A stretch of 12,015 nt of DNA from Pseudomonadota bacterium. GTDB taxonomy: Bacteria > Pseudomonadota > Alphaproteobacteria > Rickettsiales > Rickettsiaceae. Both the position numbers and the translations under genes were made by a program. The notes beneath the pieces are model-generated. The model did not search any database, had not been told where the DNA came from, and worked only from the letters and a program-made list of their open reading frames with translations. Below are positions 1 to 7,175 of the stretch, one piece after another. Where the stretch lies: assembly GCA_021804505.1 (NCBI GenBank), contig JAJZHL010000016.1, positions 1 to 12,015 on the forward strand, in the 5' to 3' direction. How positions within the stretch are numbered: position 1 is the stretch's first letter; every line of letters begins with the position of its first letter.

Positions 1-1
1 G

Positions 2-358
2 AGAGAAAAGGCGAATAGAGTGAGAGAAGCAGTCAAAATGCTAGATAATATGGAGCTGGATTTTGAATATGATGGTGAAATGTCTGTGGATGTTGCTCTT
101 AATCCCCATTCTCGTAGCTTATATAAATTTTGTAGATTATCAGGGCCAGCTAACATCTTGATTATGCCTGGGTTACATTCAGCGTCAATTTCTACCCAGT
201 TGTTGCAAGAATTAGCTGGTGGGGTGTTTATAGGACCTATCATCAATGGTTTTGAGCATCCAGTGCAAATAGTACAAATGGGTGCATCTGCTAGTGAAAT
301 ACTAAAAATCGCTACTTTTGCTTGTATGGATGCAATAAATAATAAGACTACGGTGTAA
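2..358 (+). CDS. maeB: NADP-dependent malic enzyme, C-terminal end (partial)
   Basis: This is the 3' end of a long malic enzyme gene that enters from the left edge; the frame is open back to base 2, so the GTG at 20 is internal. Malic enzyme oxidatively decarboxylates malate to pyruvate in the cytoplasm, giving NADPH. What is visible is the end of the phosphotransacetylase-like domain found at the C terminus of MaeB-type enzymes. Diagnostic stretches are DFEYDGEMSVDVALN, CRLSGPANILIMPGLHSA and IGPIINGFEHPVQIVQMGAS. In MaeB this domain is regulatory rather than catalytic. A stand-alone phosphate acetyltransferase would share some of these features, but the EYDGEMS...CRLSGPAN...HPVQIVQM series is typical of MaeB. 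The next gene converges on it 36 bp away, and I see no clear terminator between them. Confidence 0.88.
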   Translation, partial: REKANRVREAVKMLDNMELDFEYDGEMSVDVALNPHSRSLYKFCRLSGPANILIMPGLHSASISTQLLQELAGGVFIGPIINGFEHPVQIVQMGASASEILKIATFACMDAINNKTTV

Positions 359-394
359 ATAGGCTTTATTTTAAGTTAGATTAGGACAGGTAAA

Positions 395-706
395 TTACAA
401 TTTATCTATGTTAGAGAAGCTATGAAGTCTGGTGCATATAGAAGAATGCAATATCCTTATTACAATAATTCCTTCTTTTTGTTTTAAGTAATATACTACA
501 TGCTTTTTTATGGCAAAACTGAGTAACGTAGGATATATATAATTTCGTACAATTCCTATATTAGGATTTTGACTTAAGATAATTGTTGTACGCTCTATTT
601 CATCTAAGTATTTTAGAGTTTGTGGTTTACCCGAATGTGTTATTATATGTTCTATAATATCTTGTAGATCACGTTTTGCGCTATCAGTATATTTACATAT
701 GGTCAT
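395..706 (-). CDS. RelE/ParE-family toxin
   Basis: A 103-residue protein of ParE/RelE toxin size and pattern. The N terminus YTDSAKRDLQDIIEHI is the usual helical start of ParE-like toxins (xxxAxxDLxxIxxxI). It is followed by a helix with LDEIERT, a central beta segment, and the end IIVIRILHSSICTRLH, which matches the V-x-R-[IV]-L-H strand of the family. ParE members generally poison DNA gyrase, whereas RelE members cut mRNA on the ribosome; the sequence favours ParE but the target is not shown. The start codon overlaps the end of the antitoxin frame by 14 bp, as in classical antitoxin-first operons. The toxin frame looks intact although the antitoxin is broken, so it may be inactive, unexpressed, or neutralised by a protein from another locus. 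Confidence 0.78.
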   Translation of the reverse strand: MTICKYTDSAKRDLQDIIEHIITHSGKPQTLKYLDEIERTTIILSQNPNIGIVRNYIYPTLLSFAIKKHVVYYLKQKEGIIVIRILHSSICTRLHSFSNIDKL

Positions 707-962
707 TGAGTTTCTTTTTTAAGTCATTAAAGACATTTTGGTGGCTATCTATTTTCCCTTTTGCTAGATCGTCTAATCCTTCCATAATAGTGAGCCGTAA
801 TACTTGTTCTTTAAAGGCCTCTAATTCATGGTACTCCTTGTCCTAGACCAATACTGCTATAGGCTTACCATTTTTAACAAAACTCACAGCCTCTGTCTGT
901 GCTTTGATAAGTAAGTTACCAAATTCACGTTTTGCATCAGTTGCATTTAATTATTCAATCAT
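693..962 (-). pseudogene. Broken Phd/YefM-family antitoxin
   Basis: Reading leftward from an ATG at 960-962, the frame encodes an 89-codon antitoxin interrupted by TAA at codon 4 (951-953) and TAG at codon 40 (843-845). Between and after the stops the protein is well preserved: NATDAKREFGNLLIKAQ, then VSFVKNGKPIAVLV, then DKEYHELEAFKEQVL. This is the Phd/YefM fold: a DNA-binding N-terminal half with the A-[KR]-x-x-F-[GS]-x-L-[LI] and K-x-[GN]-[KR]-P-[IV]-A-V motifs, and a C-terminal toxin-binding tail. Its last codons overlap the ParE-like toxin start. Each stop is one base change from a sense codon (for example CAA and CAG), so two point mutations would explain the state. Other genes here end normally with TAA and TAG, which argues against stop reassignment. 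An internal ATG at codon 60 could in principle restart the last 30 residues. Confidence 0.75.
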
Positions 963-987
963 AATAATTACTTTAGATAAGCAATAT

Positions 988-1012
988 ACCCGGATTCGGG
1001 ATAAGGAACGAT
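988..1012. repeat. Left terminal inverted repeat of the IS
   Basis: A 25-bp end that begins ACCCGG, contains the core ATTCGGGATAAGGA and finishes GAT. It matches the reverse complement of 1963-1987 at 20 positions, with three mismatches after ACC and two after the core. The flanking bases 983-987 (AATAT) are the left copy of the target duplication. Confidence 0.88.
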
Positions 1013-1035
1013 TGAAAGTATAATAGATATCTGGA

Positions 1036-1064
1036 TTGCAAAAGAAGTAGTGTTGAGTTATCAT
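1036..1064 (+). promoter_or_regulatory. Candidate internal promoter of the transposase
   Basis: TTGCAA at 1036-1041 (4 of 6 consensus) and TATCAT at 1059-1064 (5 of 6) are separated by 17 bp. Initiation would be expected near 1071, giving a leader of about 23 nt. This leader would lack the upstream arm of the hairpin at 1052-1093. A perfect TATAAT at 1019-1024 is an alternative -10 box, but its -35 region, inside the terminal repeat, is poor. Confidence 0.4.
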
Positions 1065-1093
1065 ATTTTTTTCTACAAAAAAGGTAACTCAAC
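1052..1093 (+). promoter_or_regulatory. Hairpin covering the transposase ribosome binding site
   Basis: GTTGAGTTA at 1052-1060 is perfectly complementary to TAACTCAAC at 1085-1093, which directly abuts the ATG at 1094. Inside, a T-run and an A-run around CTAC can pair further. The weak Shine-Dalgarno AAGG at 1081-1084 lies inside the structure. Read-through transcripts from outside would fold and hide the initiation region. Known precedent: IS10 and IS50 carry a comparable device that blocks transposase translation from external transcripts. The function here is inference. Confidence 0.55.
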
Positions 1094-1984
1094 ATGCACA
1101 AGGATATCACAGAACTTTTTTGTTTTATAGATGATTTTGCTAAACTTTATGAGCAAAATGAAAAGAGGCAGTTATTACCTTCAAATAGGCAACGATGCCA
1201 GGAGGGAGCTATGAGTTTGGGTGAACTTCTAACAATTATGGTGATATTTCATACCTCCTATGCTAAGAATTTCAAGTATTTTTATAAGAGTTATATTGCA
1301 TATTTTTATCACCAAGATTTCCCAAATGCTTTGAGCTATAACCGTTTTGTTGAACTGATGCCAAGGTTATTCATGCCATTAAATATTTTACTACATTTAT
1401 TATTTGGTGAAGAAACTGGCATATATTTCATTGATGCAACTACCATTAAAGCATGTCATAATAAGCGTAGGTATAGGAATAAAGTATTTGCAGGGTTTGC
1501 AAAATCAGGGAAATCATCGATGGGCTACTTTTATGGTTTTAAATTACACGCCATTATCAATCATAAAGGAGAGTTTATGGCTTTGAAAATGACCAAAGGT
1601 AATGTTGATGATAGGACCCCAGTGGCTGAATTATCAAATGGTCTAACTGGTATAATGGCTGCCGACAAAGGATATATTAAACAAAATTTATTCATTGAAT
1701 TATATGAACGAGGGCTTAAAATGATTCACGGTCTTAAGAAAAATATGCAAAATAAATTAATGGATTTAAATGAAAAAATCCTTCTTAGAAAACGCAATAT
1801 CATTGAAACGGTTTTTGATTACCTTAAGAATAAGATGGACCTAGAACATACTAGGCATAGGTCACCTATCAATGCTTTCGTTCATATTATTTCTACATTA
1901 GTTGCCTATTCCTTAAAAAAGCATAAGCCATCAATGAATTTTAGTTATTCTGTTGCAGCACCATCAGTCCTTATCCCGAATTGA
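1094..1984 (+). CDS. IS982-family transposase
   Basis: A 296-residue transposase, the usual length for IS982. Residues 1-105 form the N-terminal region with SLGELLTIMVIFH and SYNRFVELMP, typical of the family. The DDE catalytic residues are readable as D114 in YFIDATTIKACHNKR, D191 in MAADKGYI and E238 in RNIIETVFDYLKN. The segment YFYGFKLHAIIN...KGNVDDRTPV between the first two Asp residues is also characteristic. It would catalyse cutting and joining at the ACC-starting ends. The start lies directly after a hairpin holding AAGG. The stop TGA (1982-1984) is inside the right terminal repeat, so coding sequence extends into the IS end. No frameshift or nonsense change is visible. Confidence 0.92.
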   Translation: MHKDITELFCFIDDFAKLYEQNEKRQLLPSNRQRCQEGAMSLGELLTIMVIFHTSYAKNFKYFYKSYIAYFYHQDFPNALSYNRFVELMPRLFMPLNILLHLLFGEETGIYFIDATTIKACHNKRRYRNKVFAGFAKSGKSSMGYFYGFKLHAIINHKGEFMALKMTKGNVDDRTPVAELSNGLTGIMAADKGYIKQNLFIELYERGLKMIHGLKKNMQNKLMDLNEKILLRKRNIIETVFDYLKNKMDLEHTRHRSPINAFVHIISTLVAYSLKKHKPSMNFSYSVAAPSVLIPN

Positions 1985-1987
1985 GGT
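1963..1987. repeat. Right terminal inverted repeat of the IS
   Basis: The right end contains TCCTTATCCCGAAT and finishes GGT, the inverse of the ACC at the left end. It overlaps the last codons and stop of the transposase. The following bases 1988-1992 (AATAT) repeat the 5 bp before the left end, as a target duplication. Confidence 0.88.
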
Positions 1988-1997
1988 AATATATTAA

Positions 1998-3053
1998 TTA
2001 CAGTTCTTTTCTGCCAATTTGTGTCATATGATGAATTAGAAGTTTAGTTTTTTCGGCATGCGATTTGTTTACTACTAGTAATGCATCCTGCGTATTAATT
2101 ATTATAGTGTCATCCATTCCGATTACAGCTGTGAGTTTTCCATCAGATGTTATATAGGAATTTTGAGTATCTAAACTTATAACATCACCTTTACAATAAT
2201 TACCTTCTTTATCTTTCGTTTGCATATGCCATAGAGCTGGCCAGTTTCCTAAATCATGCCACTTAAAAGGTGCAGTGACCATTATCATTTGAAGGAGATT
2301 TTCTGTGATAGCGCAGTCAAAGGATACTGGTTTAACCTGAGCATATAATAACTCAGGCATTATATTGTCGCCTTTTTCTTTAGCAGTATAGAGTGCATCA
2401 TATGCACCTTGTAAAAGTATAGGCTGCCACGTTTCATATTGTTTGATAGTGTATTCTATACTACAAATATATATGCCCGAATTCCAGAAATATTGATTGT
2501 GATTTAGGTTAAGATAATGTTGTGCTTGTTTAATATCTGGTTTTTCGGTAAATTGCTCAGTCTTATAAACTCCTTTTGATATTTCTTCTTTTATCTTAAT
2601 ATATCCATATTCTGTACTGGGGAAGCTTGGAGTAATCCCAATCGTACACAGGCCAAATTTTGAAGCGTATTTTAATCCCTTGTTTATAGTTTTGAAATAT
2701 TCTTGACCATAATCTATAGAATGGTCTGAGGGTAACAACATTACCATATCGTAGCCACTTTCTTTGGCATGAATTATTGATATTATACTGCAGATAGCTG
2801 TGTTTCTGGCAATAGGTTCAATGATTAAGTCGACATCAATATTCAGAACTTTAATTTGCCTTTTTGCAATTGATGAATATTGCTTTGTAGTAATAATGGT
2901 AGGTCTTCCAAAACATCTATTGGCAGCAATTACTTTTTGCATTAAGCTTTGCTTTCCGTCTACGGCAATGAATTGCTTTGGATATGGTCGCCTTGATAAA
3001 GGCCATAATCTGGTGCCTATGCCGCCAGCCAGGATTATTGGTTTTATTTTCAT
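1998..3053 (-). CDS. manC: Mannose-1-phosphate guanylyltransferase
   Basis: ManC joins mannose-1-phosphate and GTP to GDP-mannose in the cytoplasm, a sugar donor for LPS O-chain, capsule or other glycans. The 351-residue protein starts with the nucleotide-binding motif ILAGGIGTRLWPLSRRPYPKQF (residues 7-28, key residues GG-x-GTRLWPLSR and PKQ). It continues with IIEPIARNTA (77-86), LLPSDH (106-111), STEYGYI (146-152), FTEKPD (168-173), YFWNSGIY (188-195) and WHDLGNW (265-271). It is the short monofunctional form, ending after the nucleotidyltransferase and beta-helix-like part, without the phosphomannose isomerase domain of the ~470-residue enzymes. No other sugar-nucleotide genes are nearby. 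I see no good Shine-Dalgarno; a -10-like TATACT at 3089-3094 on this strand has only a weak -35. The IS begins 10 bp past the stop. Confidence 0.92.
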   Translation of the reverse strand: MKIKPIILAGGIGTRLWPLSRRPYPKQFIAVDGKQSLMQKVIAANRCFGRPTIITTKQYSSIAKRQIKVLNIDVDLIIEPIARNTAICSIISIIHAKESGYDMVMLLPSDHSIDYGQEYFKTINKGLKYASKFGLCTIGITPSFPSTEYGYIKIKEEISKGVYKTEQFTEKPDIKQAQHYLNLNHNQYFWNSGIYICSIEYTIKQYETWQPILLQGAYDALYTAKEKGDNIMPELLYAQVKPVSFDCAITENLLQMIMVTAPFKWHDLGNWPALWHMQTKDKEGNYCKGDVISLDTQNSYITSDGKLTAVIGMDDTIIINTQDALLVVNKSHAEKTKLLIHHMTQIGRKEL

Positions 3054-3173
3054 CTATAAGTTGATTTTGTGTATATAATGTAACTTATAGTATAAAAAAG
3101 AGATAGGGTCTATATAAATAATATTATAGCTTAGGATTTAACCAATGCATTTACATAAAACCCTCTAAAATAT

Positions 3174-3202
3174 TTGACGTTATGGTAAATGCAAATTATG
3201 CT
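3174..3202 (+). promoter_or_regulatory. Sigma-70-type promoter of the exported flavoprotein gene
   Basis: TTGACG at 3174-3179 (5 of 6) and TATGCT at 3197-3202 (4 of 6) are separated by exactly 17 bp. Transcription would begin near 3209, downstream of the in-frame ATG at 3189, which helps exclude that ATG and supports the start at 3231. Confidence 0.6.
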
Positions 3203-3230
3203 TCGCTACAGGTTTAATTTGAGGAAGACT

Positions 3231-4388
3231 ATGTTTAAACAGTTTAAAATAATTTATGTCGCCGCATTACTAATATTAGCACCATTATTCGCTAATGCAG
3301 AAGCCGAAATTAGGCATATTACACCACCTAAGCTAGACTCAGCACACCTTGACAGAAAAATATTATGTCATAGGCCCATGCGTCATGGCAGCCCCAATAT
3401 GTCAATTGAAAAAGTTGGCAGCAAAGTAGTGGCTAACAACTATGGTCATGGTGGTAGTGGTTGGACACTTGGTCCTGGTTCCGCTAGCTATGTAAATAAT
3501 CAGTTAATTAATTCTAAAGGTGCTACTGATTTACAGAAAGATTCTCCTATTACCATTATAGGTGGTGGGGCTCTAGGTTTATATACAGCTTATGACCTAT
3601 ATGAGAAAGGGTATCGAAATATAACGATTGTTGCGCAGCAATTTGATTCTTTACCATCTCATAATGCGGGAGGTTTATTAGCGCCTGTTTCTATGGATAA
3701 TGATCCAGAAATGCAAAAAATTATTGAACAAATCGGTATTGATGCTTACATATTTTATCAAGCAGTTGCAGAGAAAAAGCACCCTTATTTTAAGAAAGGA
3801 GCAGTTATTGTACCTACTTATTTTGCCAATAGGGAAGATTCTGGTTTAGAGCCATATGTTGGTAAGGTAATGCAACCGGCAAAAGATGTAATTCTAGATT
3901 TTGGTAATGGTACTACCCGTGAGATGGTTTCATATGATGATGGTATATTTATTGATACCTCCGAAATGATGGATAGTCTTATGTCATATGTAAAAAATAA
4001 AAAAATCAAATTGATAAATAAAAAAATCACCTCCTTTGATGATATTAACACTAAATATATAATAAATTGTAGTGGTATGGGAGCAAAGGAACTGAACCAT
4101 GATGATAAGATGGTTTCTATTCAGGGGCATTTAATTATGCTAAAAGATCAAAAACCTGCCGATTTGCAATATATGATTTTAGTATATTTCGGTGAAGGTA
4201 AAACAGAAGCTGGACAAAAAATTAAACGTTCATTCTATATTTTCCCTAAACACTTACCAAATAGTAGCCCTAACGATGTTGGAGTATTAGGTGGAACATT
4301 TATTGAAAATGCCACTGCAACAACTCCAAATAAAAAGGAGTTTGATATTGTAGTGAAAAATGCAAAAGACTTCTACGGTATAAAATAG
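3231..4388 (+). CDS. Exported D-amino-acid-oxidase-like FAD protein with permuted domain order
   Basis: The start at 3231 is chosen because GAGGA lies 5 nt upstream (3221-3225), a promoter lies before it, and translation from it gives a clean Sec signal peptide: MFKQFK, a hydrophobic core YVAALLILAPLF, then ANA|EA with cleavage after about residue 23. The 385-residue product carries DAAO-family features. RPMRHGSPNMS (48-58) matches the RPxR segment whose Arg holds the substrate carboxylate, and NNYGHGGSGWTLGPGSA (69-85) matches the DAAO family signature. Then come the FAD Rossmann motif IIGGGALGLYTAYDLY (109-124), AQQF...AGGLLAP (like ADRF...AAGLW in DAAO), and near the end FYIFPKH...GVLGGTFIEN. 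In ordinary DAAO the Rossmann motif is N-terminal and RPxR plus NYGHGG are C-terminal; here the last quarter has moved to the front. The likely reaction is FAD-dependent oxidation of an amino acid or amine in the periplasm. The substrate is unknown; D-amino acids from peptidoglycan are a guess. Confidence 0.82.
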   Translation: MFKQFKIIYVAALLILAPLFANAEAEIRHITPPKLDSAHLDRKILCHRPMRHGSPNMSIEKVGSKVVANNYGHGGSGWTLGPGSASYVNNQLINSKGATDLQKDSPITIIGGGALGLYTAYDLYEKGYRNITIVAQQFDSLPSHNAGGLLAPVSMDNDPEMQKIIEQIGIDAYIFYQAVAEKKHPYFKKGAVIVPTYFANREDSGLEPYVGKVMQPAKDVILDFGNGTTREMVSYDDGIFIDTSEMMDSLMSYVKNKKIKLINKKITSFDDINTKYIINCSGMGAKELNHDDKMVSIQGHLIMLKDQKPADLQYMILVYFGEGKTEAGQKIKRSFYIFPKHLPNSSPNDVGVLGGTFIENATATTPNKKEFDIVVKNAKDFYGIK

Positions 4389-4400
4389 AATAACTTAAAA

Positions 4401-4443
4401 GTTACTGATGAATATCAGATTACTTAGATACTTCGTCAGTAAC
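4401..4443. terminator. Candidate bidirectional terminator hairpin
   Basis: GTTACTGATGAA (4401-4412) pairs with TTCGTCAGTAAC (4432-4443) over 12 bp with one G-T pair and a 19-nt loop. It lies in the gap between the flavoprotein stop (4388) and the convergent rmuC stop (4420), and overlaps the last rmuC codons. On the minus strand a short TTTT follows it (complement of 4397-4400); on plus only a mixed T/C stretch follows. A terminator role is therefore plausible but not strong. Confidence 0.4.
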
Positions 4444-5727
4444 TTCTTCTTCAATTTTAGCAATTGGGTGGTTTGCTTCAATATCAATAATTTCAGATTT
4501 AGAAGTAACTAGATGATAGCGCTCGATAGGGTGATCAATGATTTTTTTACCGGTTTCTATGCCGAGTTTTTGTATACCTCTTGCACGAGAAAGAAAATTG
4601 CGGTTAAAAGAGGCAGCGAATTTATCATAATTATTCACCATATTCTGAATATTATGCCCAAGTTTTTGAGAATATTCAGCCATCGTTGCGATGGAAGTTA
4701 ACAACTTCCTGACTTCTTCAATAATCAGCTTATGGTTTTCCAAGCGCCTATAATCTGAAATCTGAAACTTAGCAAAGGACAACATATTCATAAGACCTGC
4801 AGGGCCTACTGGAAAAATATTATTTTCCCAAGCTTTCTGCAAAAAATGTTTATCTGCGGCAAGAATTTTCTCAATAGCTTGTTCTGTAGGAACAAACATC
4901 AAAGTAATTATATTGCTAAAATTTTCTTCTTTATTTTGTAGGCTCAATAAAATATTTTCTGCATAATCCTTACCACTTAAGGATTTGAGATGGCTATTCA
5001 TTGTTTTACTTAAGCTACTTGTGTCCTGATCATTATCTACTAAAAATTTTGAGGCTTTTGCATCTATAACCATTAGATTGCCAGAAGGTAAAAAAATTAC
5101 CGCATCAGGCCTTATTTTAAAGTTATCAGTTGTTGTTACTGAATATTGAATAATAAAATCCAGATTGGGGCGAAGGCCGGATGCTTTTAAAATATTTTCA
5201 AGCGTAATCTCGGCAAGTAAGCCTGCTCCAGTAGGCGAGAGCAGTGATTGTTTAATAATATCTACTGTTTCTTTCGAATGCTCTATATCTTTACCTAAAG
5301 TGCCTACAATTTTTATAAGGCGTTCAAACTCACTATTGAATTTAGTGGCGGAATCAGCAATATTTTTCTCAGTTAATTCTCTTGATTCACGGCTTTCTCG
5401 TTTATGGCTTTCAATTAGCTGTTTTGATAGTTCGTTACCAAGATCAAATAAAGCACTTTTTGCTACAAGCATCGACTCTTGCTTAACCTTTTCTGATTCA
5501 GTCATTAATTGGTTAAGATAATTCACTTTTCCTGATAGTTGCTCAACCTGTTGAATGTAAGTAATCTTCTCTTGCTGCAAAATTTGATTTTGTTGACTTA
5601 ATATAGACTGGTTATTTGACAGAAATTGTAATTCTACTGCTAGTTTCGTTGATTTATGATAAAACCAAACCAGCATAGTGAATAGGACAAATGCTAGTAG
5701 TGATAGGGATACAATAATATATAGCAT
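4420..5727 (-). CDS. rmuC: RmuC family protein
   Basis: RmuC proteins are nuclease-like factors first known for limiting recombination at inverted repeats. The 435-residue product has one N-terminal membrane helix (residues 2-23, LYIIVSLSLLAFVLFTMLVW), then a Gln/Glu/Lys-rich coiled coil to about residue 150. The RmuC domain runs from about 160 to 410. Its predicted PD-(D/E)xK-like core is visible as IRPDAVIFLPSGNLMVIDAK, with PD at 207-208 and D222/K224. The terminus IEANHPIAKIEEEVTDE is acidic and probably disordered. AAGGA lies 3 nt before the ATG (5731-5735). It sits 92 bp after ftsZ on the same strand, with no obvious terminator between, so co-transcription is possible. Length and layout match the family. 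Confidence 0.9.
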   Translation of the reverse strand: MLYIIVSLSLLAFVLFTMLVWFYHKSTKLAVELQFLSNNQSILSQQNQILQQEKITYIQQVEQLSGKVNYLNQLMTESEKVKQESMLVAKSALFDLGNELSKQLIESHKRESRESRELTEKNIADSATKFNSEFERLIKIVGTLGKDIEHSKETVDIIKQSLLSPTGAGLLAEITLENILKASGLRPNLDFIIQYSVTTTDNFKIRPDAVIFLPSGNLMVIDAKASKFLVDNDQDTSSLSKTMNSHLKSLSGKDYAENILLSLQNKEENFSNIITLMFVPTEQAIEKILAADKHFLQKAWENNIFPVGPAGLMNMLSFAKFQISDYRRLENHKLIIEEVRKLLTSIATMAEYSQKLGHNIQNMVNNYDKFAASFNRNFLSRARGIQKLGIETGKKIIDHPIERYHLVTSKSEIIDIEANHPIAKIEEEVTDEVSK

Positions 5728-5819
5728 TAATCCTTAAGACCCCTAAAATTTAACAAATGATTTTTATTTATAATATCTGCTGGTACTTTTATTTCTTATA
5801 TCCACTTAAATACCATGCA

Positions 5820-7175
5820 CTATTTTTTCCTTAAGAAAGCTGGGATATCGTGAATCTCATTTTCCATATTATTCTTTTGAGATACTGGTGGAGTATGGCT
5901 TGCCGGTTGTTCTGCAGCTTGATTAGGGTTCGATTTTAGCGAGTTCCACATCCTACTAAGTAGCGATGTTTTAGGCATCTCAGTTTCTGGTTGGAGTGCT
6001 GCGATATTCACAGCTGTTACTGGGATGTTAAAATTGAGCTGCTCTATCTCTAAATTGTCTGTATCTGGGTGTTCATTATCATATTGCGTGAAATTCGGTA
6101 TTTCTTCTGGAACAATTGTCTCTTGAACTTCTGGCTCACTGGAAGGTATCGTCGGTATAGCTGATTTAGTTACTGGTGTAGCAAGATGTTTATGTGTAAG
6201 AGCTTGGTCTGCGTCAATACCGGTAGCTACCACAGATACTCTTATTACGCCATTTAATTCTGGGTTAAAAGTAGAGCCAAAAATAATGTTGGCATCAGTA
6301 TCTCCAACTTCTTCTCTAATTCGATTAGCAGCACTATCCACTTCGAATAAGGTCATATCAATACCGCCGGTAATATTAATTAATACACCTCTAGCCCCAC
6401 GCATTGAACTATGATCAAGGAGTGGGTTAGAAATGGCTGCTTCTGCTGCTTTAACAGCTCTATCATCGCCTGAGGCCTCACCTGTTCCCATCATAGCCTT
6501 ACCCATTTCGCTCATTACAGTTCTGATATCAGCAAAGTCAAGATTAATTAGACCAGGCATAATCATAAGATCAGTGACTCCTCTAACCCCTGCATGTAAC
6601 ACGTCATCGGCCATCTTAAAGGCATCAGCGAAGGTGGTTTGTTCATTTGCTATACGGAATAAATTCTGGTTTGGAATTACTATCAAAGTATCTACAAATT
6701 TCTGTAAATCCAAAAGTCCTTGGTCGGCTGTTTTTAAACGGTGTTTTCCTTCGAAATGGAAAGGTTTTGTTACCACTCCTACAGTAAGAATGCCTAAATC
6801 TTTGGCAATTTTTGCTACTACTGGTGATGCACCTGTACCGGTACCTCCGCCCATACCAGCGGTTATAAACACCATGTTGCTGCCTTCCAGGTATCTTCTG
6901 ATTTCATCTGCGGATTCTTCTGCGGCAAGTGCTCCAACTTCAGGTGAAGCTCCAGCTCCAAGACCTTTGGTAATTGCTACTCCTAGCTGGATCTTATTTT
7001 CACATAAAGAGTGTTCTAGTGACTGTGCATCGGTATTTGCAATAACGAAATTAGCTCCTTGCAGTTTTGCAAGTAACATATTATTCACAGCATTGCCACC
7101 AGCCCCTCCCACACCAAAAACAGTGATCACTGGTTTTAAAACTATATTTTCTGGTGCTTTAAAATGTAGAGCCAT
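5820..7175 (-). CDS. ftsZ: Cell division protein FtsZ
   Basis: FtsZ is the tubulin-like GTPase that polymerises into the division ring. The 451-residue protein shows [13 protein letters not shown] (21-33), NTDAQSL (47-53) and the tubulin signature GGGTGTG (109-115). It also has the T7 synergy loop NLDFADI (211-217), with the Asp that completes the GTPase site of the neighbouring subunit. A variable linker runs from about 330 to 440. The extreme C terminus DIPAFLRKK is the conserved peptide that binds FtsA and other partners, of the alphaproteobacterial DIPAFLRR type. It lies between fumC and rmuC rather than in a dcw cluster with ftsQ and ftsA. No strong Shine-Dalgarno is seen. A candidate own promoter lies in the 72-bp gap after fumC. 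Confidence 0.97.
   Translation of the reverse strand: MALHFKAPENIVLKPVITVFGVGGAGGNAVNNMLLAKLQGANFVIANTDAQSLEHSLCENKIQLGVAITKGLGAGASPEVGALAAEESADEIRRYLEGSNMVFITAGMGGGTGTGASPVVAKIAKDLGILTVGVVTKPFHFEGKHRLKTADQGLLDLQKFVDTLIVIPNQNLFRIANEQTTFADAFKMADDVLHAGVRGVTDLMIMPGLINLDFADIRTVMSEMGKAMMGTGEASGDDRAVKAAEAAISNPLLDHSSMRGARGVLINITGGIDMTLFEVDSAANRIREEVGDTDANIIFGSTFNPELNGVIRVSVVATGIDADQALTHKHLATPVTKSAIPTIPSSEPEVQETIVPEEIPNFTQYDNEHPDTDNLEIEQLNFNIPVTAVNIAALQPETEMPKTSLLSRMWNSLKSNPNQAAEQPASHTPPVSQKNNMENEIHDIPAFLRKK

Larger units (their letters stand above)
988..1987 (+). mobile_element. IS982-family insertion sequence, apparently complete (1000 bp)
   Basis: The element is bounded by imperfect inverted repeats of 25 bp: 988-1012 and 1963-1987 match at 20 of 25 positions. 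The shared core is ATTCGGGATAAGGA, and both ends begin ACC, as is usual for IS982 ends. The 5-bp direct repeat AATAT flanks it at 983-987 and 1988-1992, so both boundaries are well supported. It holds one transposase gene with an intact DDE triad. Without the element, the antitoxin ATG would lie about 35 bp after the manC stop on the same strand, so the insertion split a compact manC-antitoxin-toxin arrangement. The intact frame suggests the element may be recent or active. Confidence 0.9.

Noticed and set aside
693..962. Stop-codon reassignment or recoding to explain the stops in the antitoxin
   Set aside because: Both TAA and TAG occur there, and the same codons end neighbouring intact genes; two point mutations are simpler.
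3189..3230. Upstream in-frame ATG at 3189 as the start of the flavoprotein gene
   Set aside because: It lies inside the spacer of a good promoter (3174-3202), would put a basic, non-signal stretch before the signal peptide, and has no ribosome site; ATG at 3231 has GAGGA.
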